DNA of 5,304 bases from Candidatus Aenigmatarchaeota archaeon (lineage in GTDB: Archaea > Aenigmatarchaeota > Aenigmatarchaeia > QMZP01), in NCBI GenBank assembly GCA_003663225.1, contig QMZP01000071.1, positions 1-5,304 on the forward strand. Reading direction: 5' to 3'. Both the position numbers and the translations under genes were made by a program. Under the pieces are notes generated by a model. That model searched no databases. It was given only the letters and a program-made list of their open reading frames with translations, and was not told where the DNA came from. This document shows, piece after piece, positions 1-5,304 of this stretch; positions within the stretch are counted from its first letter, which is position 1, and each line of letters starts with the position of its first letter.

Positions 1-2
1 AC

Positions 3-326
3 CTAATTGGGCTCCCCCAACCATCTCAGGCATTGAACCTGCTGCTCATACCGAATCATTTCTATGGCCTTTTGCTGAAAGGTATGTCAGGGGATGGTGC
101 AGTCAGTGATGCGCAGTGTATTACAGTGCAGCATGAATCCAGGATAGACAATAGGGGCAACGTATCTCCCTGCTGCACTATGGACGATATTGCAGACAAG
201 CTTGATATGGGTAACGTATTGGATGATAATTTCATCAACATATGGTTATCTCCGGCATATACAAATCTGAGAAATAATCCATGTAAGAACAGAAAATGCA
301 AGGTTAACCCTGATAATTTCTATTAG
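3..326 (+). CDS. Radical SAM protein, C-terminal SPASM-like domain (5' end outside window)
   Basis: The reading frame is open to the left edge, so this is the 3' end of a longer gene; the TTG at 33 is not a credible start. What is visible is an iron-sulfur-cluster tail typical of radical SAM proteins with a SPASM domain. Counting from the codon at 33, Cys29 is followed by 12 residues, Gly42, four residues and the pair Cys47-Cys48 (motif RIDNRGNVSPCC). Next comes a MGNVLDD...IW segment and a closing Cys84-x4-Cys89. The fit to a SPASM domain is good: polar 'D-x-x-G-x-V-x-P-C-C' followed by 'G-N' and a final Cys pair. The radical SAM core (CX3CX2C) must lie upstream, outside the window. The substrate cannot be read from this part. 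The - strand radical SAM gene at the other end of the window has the same C-x12-G-x4-C-C spacing, so the two proteins may be related or act in the same pathway. The stop codon overlaps the end of the convergent ligase gene by 4 bases. Confidence 0.75.
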   Translation, partial: LIGLPQPSQALNLLLIPNHFYGLLLKGMSGDGAVSDAQCITVQHESRIDNRGNVSPCCTMDDIADKLDMGNVLDDNFINIWLSPAYTNLRNNPCKNRKCKVNPDNFY

Positions 327-2059
327 ATTCCCATTGCGTTCTTCCATACTACAAAGTTCAAGAATATCCATACATACATGTTCTTCTCGTAATTCATCGT
401 CTTGCTATGCACAATCTTCTTCACGCGGTCTTCGATTCCGCTCTTATCGAAGAAAACCATATCAGTCCTTTCCAGCTGCTCGAATATCCAGTCATATGAT
501 GAATTGTACCATTTTGAGAAAGGCATTGTGAATCCTTCCTTCCTCCTCCTCCTGACGTATTCCGGTATCCTGCCATTGAATGCCTTCCTAAGTATGCACT
601 TCTGCGAGGTGCTGTTAATCTTCATGTTTGCAGGTATTCTGAGAGAGTGCTCTATGACCCTGCTATCCGTGAAAGGTAGCATGAGCCTGATACCATGCAT
701 CTTTGCAGGCTCTGTCATATGATATAGTCTTCTTTGAGATGCCAGATAAAGGTCGGTGTATATTTCCTTGTTCAACCCCACATTGCTCTTGCATCTGGTA
801 TACACTGACTCTATGGGTTTCGCCAGGTCGAAGGACTTGAATTGCTCATAGAAATACGGGTTAGCAAGACCTTCCAGGTTACCGTTGTTGAAGAATATCT
901 CCCCGTGCTTGTAGTGCCTGAAGGGTGCCCTCTTCTTTACGTTGTTTATGAATTCTGAAGTGACGTATGTGCCAGGAGTATTCATTATATCCTCTCTCTG
1001 ACTTTCATTGATTATGTTCCAAAAACCCCTCTCAACCCTGCTTATGGCGTAATTCTGCATGCCTGCGAATATTATATCTGAAAATTCCCCCGAAAAGATA
1101 GTTTTGACCTTCTTGCGGGCCTCTGAAAACATGATGTGTGACTGTATTATTGCACTATCTGCCATAGGCTCGTCCATGAAAGAGTAGAGCTGGGGCAGCG
1201 TCTGAATGGCATCATCCTTTATAACAATCTCGTTGTTCTCGAAACCCATCTCATCCGCTACCTTGGTGCCAAAATCGAATGATTCATAGCTGTCCACACC
1301 CTCAAAGCCGCCAGTGAAGCTGTGTATCCTTGATGACGAACCATTATCCCGGAGGATGGATGCTATTATAGTTGAATCCAGACCGCCTGATAGGAGTATA
1401 CCCTGCTTGCCTTTCATCCTAGACTTCGTGGCTTCTTCCAGGCTGTCTCTTACACCCTTGGCGCATTCGTTCTCATCCTCTTGGGTGTCTGAGAATATGA
1501 AATCATAATACTTCTCGAAAAATAGCCTACCGTTGCTCATTATGAGGCACTCAGTCGCCGGAACTTTCCTTATACCCTTGAACATGGTCAGCGGCTTGGG
1601 AACGAACTGATAACAGAGGTACTGAGAAAGTGCTTCCGTATCAATTGCTTTGCTTATGTTTGGGCTTCTTAGAAGCGTCCTTATCCTGGATGCCGCGAAG
1701 AGTCCGGTATCTGTGTTGTGGTAAAATATGTCCTTTATTCCCAGCTTATCAATTGCCATGTGAAGTCTCTCGTCCTTCTTGTCCCATATTACGAATGCGA
1801 ACGACCCATTGATGAGTTTCAAGCACTCCTTGCCATTAGCTTCGAAGCTTGAAACCAATCTTTCAAGAAAGGTGTTGTCATTCTCATATAAATCTGAGTC
1901 CAGCAATGCCAGGAACCGGTCGTTATTCAGAACAGTATCGTGCCCTTCCGTGACAATACCAAGCTTACCTTCTATAATGATATTGTTATGCTTGCTTATC
2001 ATGCCTTCCATGTCGCTCTCTCTGGCCCTTCTGTTTTTGCTCAAAAATACCGCTATCAT
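323..2059 (-). CDS. Asparagine-synthetase-like amide ligase with inactive glutaminase domain
   Basis: AsnB-family protein of 578 residues. The synthetase half is well kept. It has the ATP-pyrophosphatase loop SGGLDS at 224-229, the SGEFSD loop at 323-328, a 'GIRLMLPFTDSRVIE' segment at 456-470 and an 'LRKAF...IPEYVRRRRKEGF' segment at 490-510. It should activate a carboxylate with ATP (AMP + PPi) and join it to an amine. The N-terminal half (about 1-185) is glutaminase-like ('GSFAFVIWDKKDERL' at 85-99, 'DKLGIKD' at 104-110) but lacks the nucleophile: the protein starts MIAVF where the family has Cys after the initiator Met. The usual NGEIYN glutamine-binding loop is DSDLYE at 54-59, and the usual RLSI arginine appears as Lys in KLGIV. 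Glutamine hydrolysis is therefore unlikely; free ammonia or another amine is probable. The ATG at 2059 is the only conventional start in the frame, which closes at a stop 17 codons upstream; there is no Shine-Dalgarno. It is last in the probable operon, 28 bases after the aminotransferase. In glycan loci such enzymes amidate sugar acids, but asparagine or a lactam is not excluded. Confidence 0.85.
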   Translation of the reverse strand: MIAVFLSKNRRARESDMEGMISKHNNIIIEGKLGIVTEGHDTVLNNDRFLALLDSDLYENDNTFLERLVSSFEANGKECLKLINGSFAFVIWDKKDERLHMAIDKLGIKDIFYHNTDTGLFAASRIRTLLRSPNISKAIDTEALSQYLCYQFVPKPLTMFKGIRKVPATECLIMSNGRLFFEKYYDFIFSDTQEDENECAKGVRDSLEEATKSRMKGKQGILLSGGLDSTIIASILRDNGSSSRIHSFTGGFEGVDSYESFDFGTKVADEMGFENNEIVIKDDAIQTLPQLYSFMDEPMADSAIIQSHIMFSEARKKVKTIFSGEFSDIIFAGMQNYAISRVERGFWNIINESQREDIMNTPGTYVTSEFINNVKKRAPFRHYKHGEIFFNNGNLEGLANPYFYEQFKSFDLAKPIESVYTRCKSNVGLNKEIYTDLYLASQRRLYHMTEPAKMHGIRLMLPFTDSRVIEHSLRIPANMKINSTSQKCILRKAFNGRIPEYVRRRRKEGFTMPFSKWYNSSYDWIFEQLERTDMVFFDKSGIEDRVKKIVHSKTMNYEKNMYVWIFLNFVVWKNAMGI

Positions 2060-2087
2060 TATACCATAACAATATTTGTAGTACTGG

Positions 2088-3197
2088 TTAAAAAAGGTTA
2101 ACTGATTCGTTCACATGTTTGGAAACCGTCTCTATCTCCCTGGATGTCATGCCTATGAACGATGGAAGCGATAATATCTCTGCAGCCAGCATCTCTGTCA
2201 CGGGAAAGTCACCTTTCGAGTATCCCAGGTACCTGTACGTGCCCGTTAGATGGAGTGGGAGCTTATAATGTATGGAAGTTCCTACCCCATTCTTCATAAG
2301 GAATGATACCAGATTGTCCCTGTCCCTGCTCCTTATGACATAGTCCCTGTATACGTGCTTGACACTATTGGATTGGGAAGGCTTGGTTATGTTCGGGTTG
2401 TCTAAGAGTCTGCCGTATTCTGAGGCAACAGCTCTCTTTTGTTCGTTCCATTTGTCCAGCATCCCTATCTTCGCCTTAAGGACAGCTGCAGTGATTGGGT
2501 CCATCCTCCACGGGGTCCTTCCTACCAGCTTAATTATCTCTTTGTTGCTGTCCGGATGGATCAAGCCATTGAGCGAATATGACACATCATCGTCGCTCGT
2601 CGTTATTATGCCCCCGTTGCCCATCGAGCCTAGGTTTTTTGATGCGTGCAGACTGAAACATCCTATGTTCCCCAATGAACCAGTCCTGTTTCTCTTGTAC
2701 TCAGCGCCGTGAGAATGTGACGCATCTTCTATCACCTTTATGTTATGTTTCTCTGCAATCTCGCTTATCTTATCCATGTCAGCCGGGTGCCCATACATGT
2801 GTACGGGAACTATCGCCTTTGTCCTTTTGCTTATGAGCCCCTCTATCAGGCTGGCATCTATATTGAAATCGTTCTCCGTTACGTCGCAGAACACAGGTTT
2901 TGCTCCTATATTGGAAACTGCAAGGGCTGTCGATATGTAGGTGTTAGCGGGCATGATGACCTCGTCGCCCGGCCTTATGCCCGAGGCTATGAGAGAAAGC
3001 TGAAGGGCTGACGTGCCGGAGTTCGTTCCTATGGCATATTTCGTGCCGCAGTATTCCGCGAACGTCTCCTCAAACCCACTGACATATTCTTCCATGTCGC
3101 TGTTTGAGACCAATGATGAAACCCTTTCTATCTCAGTCTTTATGTCTCCGAGCATTTGCGTATTCTGCCTGCTATAATCAATGTAAGGGATTCCCAT
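2088..3197 (-). CDS. DegT/DnrJ/EryC1-family PLP-dependent sugar aminotransferase
   Basis: Complete 369-residue protein, normal length for this fold-type I family. It should transfer an amino group, usually from glutamate, to a keto group on a nucleotide-linked sugar in the cytoplasm. Landmarks in order: 'GTNSGTSAL' at 57-65 (cofactor phosphate binding), 'PANTYISTALAV' at 83-94, 'PVHMYGHPADM' at 131-141, 'EDASHSHGA' at 157-165 with the Asp that pairs with the pyridine nitrogen, and 'SLHASKNLGSMGNGG' at 182-196 where Lys187 is the expected Schiff-base lysine. 'WRMDPITAAVL' at 230-240 and 'IHYKLPLHLTGTYRYLGY' at 309-326 complete the C-terminal part. All catalytic landmarks are present. The C-terminal stretch with LGY, FPVTE and LSLPS resembles 3-amino-sugar enzymes (TylB/FdtB type, from memory), but position specificity cannot be settled by eye. 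It starts 17 bases after the Cys-repeat gene ends and is followed by the amide ligase. The start has no clear ribosome binding site. Likely role: making an amino sugar for a surface glycan. Confidence 0.92.
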   Translation of the reverse strand: MGIPYIDYSRQNTQMLGDIKTEIERVSSLVSNSDMEEYVSGFEETFAEYCGTKYAIGTNSGTSALQLSLIASGIRPGDEVIMPANTYISTALAVSNIGAKPVFCDVTENDFNIDASLIEGLISKRTKAIVPVHMYGHPADMDKISEIAEKHNIKVIEDASHSHGAEYKRNRTGSLGNIGCFSLHASKNLGSMGNGGIITTSDDDVSYSLNGLIHPDSNKEIIKLVGRTPWRMDPITAAVLKAKIGMLDKWNEQKRAVASEYGRLLDNPNITKPSQSNSVKHVYRDYVIRSRDRDNLVSFLMKNGVGTSIHYKLPLHLTGTYRYLGYSKGDFPVTEMLAAEILSLPSFIGMTSREIETVSKHVNESVNLF

Positions 3198-3214
3198 TCT
3201 AAAGAGTTCGTTGT

Positions 3215-4039
3215 TTATCTTAAATTGTTTATACAGGAAATCCTGCTGTCGAAGTCGTCAAGCTTGCGGCAAAGGCCTGCATTCCTTATGTCATACATTT
3301 CTATTATGGCCAGTATGGCAGTGTCCATGCATTCCGCTTCCTTCATAGTCTCGCAATACGATTCCTTGCCTGTTATTATCGCCGAGCACATGCTCCTTGT
3401 CCTGATAGAACCTATGTTCTGGCATAGCTCTAGGTCGCCGTCCCTTATGGATATGATGAAATCAGAGACACGCACAAAATTCTCATAATGCTCTTCCCCG
3501 ACATCATACGCGTTGCTCCTATCCCCTGACAGTATCTTGCATATGGCTTTCAGCTCTATGCCGGTATAATCATCACAATCCCCCCCATCACCCAGAGCCA
3601 TCAAGCATAGCTCCCTGTCTTCGATATCTATTATATTCTTACACGTTTCAACGTTATTGTCCTTCAGGGCGGTTGCCATGTTCAGGGGGTCCTTGCACTC
3701 TGACATGCTGGTGTTGGACGGCGAAGGGCATTCGAAGCCCTCTCCGGTTGTGATAAACCTGCATGCTTCGTATTCGTACAATCTTGTAATGTTACCGAAT
3801 ATGCCTGTCCGGATGCAGGCCTCGACGTTATCATTGAAAAATTGCACCATGGTATAATTACCAGTAAGCGTACCGGGGTCAATCCCCAGCTTCGAGAAAT
3901 GGTTTGTCTGGACAAAGTTTTGCAATAAGATGGCAGATGCCACTACGATGGCTGCTGTGATTATATAGATTCTTTTGTCTCTAGGATTCCTTGGAGAAAT
4001 TTTGTTGTACTTCTCTTCCTCGTCTTTGTTATTATCCAT
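3215..4039 (-). CDS. Membrane-anchored cysteine-repeat protein, function unknown
   Basis: I do not recognise a named family. The 274-residue protein has a short charged N-terminus (1-23, ending in RDKR), then one hydrophobic helix at about 24-43. There is no obvious signal-peptidase or lipobox site. By the positive-inside rule the N-terminus is cytoplasmic and about 230 residues lie outside. That outer part has 14 cysteines (75, 93, 104, 115, 133, 145, 155, 167, 206, 218, 229, 237, 257, 269). Several are exactly 12 apart in a repeated pattern: 'ETCKNIIDIEDRELC', 'ELCQNIGSIRTRSMC', 'GLCRKLDDFDSRISC'. The even number and pairing suggest disulfide-stapled helical hairpins. Three N-glycosylation sequons (N61-Y-T, N83-I-T, N109-T-S) lie just beyond the membrane. 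Similar Cys-pair repeats occur in anchored proteins of DPANN archaea, from memory and not checked. The start lies 3 bases after the preceding stop, which argues for co-translation with the glycosyltransferase-radical SAM gene. It may be a surface scaffold or a substrate of neighbouring enzymes; no activity can be assigned. Confidence 0.75.
   Translation of the reverse strand: MDNNKDEEEKYNKISPRNPRDKRIYIITAAIVVASAILLQNFVQTNHFSKLGIDPGTLTGNYTMVQFFNDNVEACIRTGIFGNITRLYEYEACRFITTGEGFECPSPSNTSMSECKDPLNMATALKDNNVETCKNIIDIEDRELCLMALGDGGDCDDYTGIELKAICKILSGDRSNAYDVGEEHYENFVRVSDFIISIRDGDLELCQNIGSIRTRSMCSAIITGKESYCETMKEAECMDTAILAIIEMYDIRNAGLCRKLDDFDSRISCINNLR
3230..3652 (-). repeat. Degenerate C-x11-C protein repeats in the Cys-rich protein
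   Basis: Residues 130-270 of the anchored protein carry a repeated unit with consensus roughly 'x-L-C-x-x-I-x-x-I-x-x-R-x-x-C-x-x-A'. The clear copies have cysteines at 133/145, 155/167, 206/218 and 257/269, each pair 12 residues apart. A shorter copy has cysteines at 229 and 237. Successive units start 22 to 28 residues apart, except for a longer spacer (168-205) in the middle. The repetition is visible in the protein and not obvious in the DNA, so the copies are old. Helical hairpins held by a disulfide are the simplest reading; metal binding is the main alternative. Confidence 0.6.
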
Positions 4040-4042
4040 TGT

Positions 4043-5304
4043 TTATTTTTGATCTGGATTACTTAAATCGCTTAATATGATATCCTTTGTCGTGCATTCA
4101 ATAGCCGCCTGATGGCATCTGCTGCATAATTCCTTGTTGTCCACGTCTTCCCTTATGGCAGCTTTGAATTCCTTGTAAGTGCGGCTCTCGAGTATCTGCT
4201 TGAGGCTGCTGTCAAATGCGTTCCCCATGACGTAATAGCTGTTGTGTTCAGCGAAGCAGCATGGCATGACGGTCCCATCTGAGTTTATATACATCTTCCT
4301 GTCTACCCACCTGCAGGAATCCGTTTTCCTTACAAGTGTCGGGTACTTAGTATACCTGAGATAATTGTGAGACTTCGGTAGCAGGCCCGCGTGCTCAGGA
4401 CTTGTTATGAATATGCTCTTTATCTTGGCTATGTCTGCCCCCATATCCTTTCCCATCCTTATGAAATCATTGATCGATGATTCATTATGTGACATTACCA
4501 ACATCTGTATAGTCAGTGTGGTATTTTTGCCTTTCTTTCCAGCAAATTCCCTTATGTTGCTGATGACTCTGTCAAAATTACCTCCCACCCTGTACACTGA
4601 GTATGATTCGGAATTGACCGCGTCCAGCGAGACCTTGACTTCCTTTGCACCCGTGCTTACCAGTGCTTCGATGACTTCCTTGCCCATCAGCATGCCGTTC
4701 GTGCTGAGCGTGTATGCCATCCCGTTCTCTTTCAGGAACCGCACCATGTCGATGAAATGTTTGTTCATCAGTGGTTCTCCGAGACCGCAGAAATTGATTT
4801 CCGGTGGGGTTTCCTGGCTAAGGGCGTTTGCTTGCATGGCTATGTTCTTGAATTCTTCCAGGGTCATGTCTCTCTTTTCCACGCGTGACTTGTCCTCCTG
4901 GCAGCAGCACGGACAATCCAACAGGCACCTGTTCGTTACCTCTATCATTATCTCTTCTATGTTTGGTTTCAGTATCCTTCTTATCCCTAAATGAGCTAAG
5001 GGTATGTCTTTGAATTTATCTGGCAGGTGCTCGCACCTGTCTATTATACATTCTCTCATGTCATCATCACTGTGTATTTGGTACATCATCTCCATGCCAT
5101 CCATAAGAGATTCCATGTTATCTCTGCCCTGTTTCGTGTCATGTGGGAGATGAAAGCCCATGCATTCTCTGTCCATGACAGTTCGGTAGCCTGCTTTATG
5201 GAGCCTGTAACCAAGCTCCACATCCTCACATCCCCACCCATAAAAACGCTCATCGAACGGATTGTCCTCGAACACATTCTTCCTCATAGACATGTTGGCC
5301 GCCA
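4043..5304 (-). CDS. GT2 glycosyltransferase-radical SAM/SPASM fusion (5' end outside window)
   Basis: The frame runs past the right edge. The ATG at 5293 is not the true start: upstream codons read A-A-N, giving AANMSMRK, the interior of a glycosyltransferase. Numbering from that Met, 'FDERFYGWGCEDVELGYRLHKAG' at 13-35 is the Glyco_transf_7C-type end of a GT2 sugar transferase (the W-G-x-E-D acid pair). A linker of about 60 residues follows. A full radical SAM domain begins near 111: CX3CX2C with Cys123, Cys127 and Cys130 for the 4Fe-4S cluster, 'GLGEPL' at 170-175 for SAM binding, 'STNGM' at 197-201 and 'VSLDA' at 221-225. A SPASM-like tail follows with Cys327-x12-Gly340-x4-Cys345-Cys346, then Cys390-x2-Cys393 and Cys400, probably binding one auxiliary cluster. 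The protein would combine sugar transfer with radical chemistry on a sugar or peptide; the substrate is unknown. Extra Cys129 and Cys131 next to the cluster motif are unusual. It is the upstream gene of the visible operon, ending 3 bases before the next start. Confidence 0.85.
   Translation of the reverse strand, partial: AANMSMRKNVFEDNPFDERFYGWGCEDVELGYRLHKAGYRTVMDRECMGFHLPHDTKQGRDNMESLMDGMEMMYQIHSDDDMRECIIDRCEHLPDKFKDIPLAHLGIRRILKPNIEEIMIEVTNRCLLDCPCCCQEDKSRVEKRDMTLEEFKNIAMQANALSQETPPEINFCGLGEPLMNKHFIDMVRFLKENGMAYTLSTNGMLMGKEVIEALVSTGAKEVKVSLDAVNSESYSVYRVGGNFDRVISNIREFAGKKGKNTTLTIQMLVMSHNESSINDFIRMGKDMGADIAKIKSIFITSPEHAGLLPKSHNYLRYTKYPTLVRKTDSCRWVDRKMYINSDGTVMPCCFAEHNSYYVMGNAFDSSLKQILESRTYKEFKAAIREDVDNKELCSRCHQAAIECTTKDIILSDLSNPDQK

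Noticed and set aside
33..35. TTG at 33 as the start of the SPASM gene
   Set aside because: The frame is open to the left edge, and a SPASM tail alone without the radical SAM core would be an incomplete protein.
2060..2100. Possible internal terminator (T6 on the - strand at the end of the aminotransferase gene) and AT-rich promoter before the amide ligase
   Set aside because: The T run is part of the last codons of the aminotransferase, and the AT-rich stretch is only about 12-19 bases before the ATG, too close for an archaeal TATA box of a leaderless transcript. There is no clear BRE element.
3682..3915. A 77-codon - strand frame inside the Cys-repeat gene
   Set aside because: It overlaps the 274-residue frame, which has a coherent membrane helix and repeated Cys pattern. 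The shorter frame has no recognisable feature.
4407..4994. A 195-codon open frame on the + strand opposite the radical SAM gene
   Set aside because: It lies wholly inside the well-supported radical SAM frame on the other strand, and its translation shows no family motif. It is a shadow of that gene's codon bias.
5291..5293. ATG at 5293 as the start of the radical SAM gene
   Set aside because: The codons upstream read A-A-N, giving AANMSMRK, which fits the interior of a GT2 transferase. The frame is open to the window edge.
1..5304. tRNA, rRNA, CRISPR arrays, insertion sequences or long DNA repeats
   Set aside because: Coding frames cover almost the whole window. I saw no regularly spaced direct repeats, terminal inverted repeats, transposase motifs or tRNA-like cloverleaf by eye.

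Overview
The window is a compact stretch of what looks like an archaeal genome, most likely a small-genome DPANN/Micrarchaeota-type lineage. I infer this from four things: frequent ATA (Ile) and AGA/AGG (Arg) codons, no recognisable Shine-Dalgarno before any start, very tight gene packing, and a membrane-anchored protein with C-x11-C repeats that I associate from memory with DPANN genomes. No rRNA, tRNA or phylogenetic marker is present, so the lineage is only a moderate inference.

Layout: the left edge holds the 3' end of a + strand gene (to 326) encoding the SPASM-like cysteine tail of a radical SAM protein. It converges on, and overlaps by 4 bases, a block of four - strand genes filling the rest of the window. 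In transcription order (right to left) these are: (1) a protein cut by the right edge, in which the end of a GT2-type glycosyltransferase is continuous with a complete radical SAM/SPASM enzyme; (2) a 274-residue protein with one N-terminal membrane helix and 14 cysteines in its outer part, many in repeated pairs; (3) a DegT/DnrJ/EryC1-type PLP sugar aminotransferase with its catalytic lysine; (4) an asparagine-synthetase-like amide ligase with an intact ATP-binding synthetase domain but a decayed glutaminase domain (no Cys1, altered glutamine-binding loop) and a changed catalytic loop. Gaps are 3, 17 and 28 bases, so the four are probably one operon.

Taken together (inference), glycosyl transfer, sugar amination, amide formation and radical SAM chemistry are the tool set of a cell-surface glycan or S-layer/glycoprotein locus, and the anchored Cys-repeat protein would be an exported partner or substrate. 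The unusual points are the glycosyltransferase-radical SAM fusion, the glutaminase-dead amide ligase whose loop suggests a product other than asparagine, and the uncharacterised Cys-repeat protein between them. No stretch over 300 bases lacks a gene. I saw no RNA gene, mobile element or CRISPR array.
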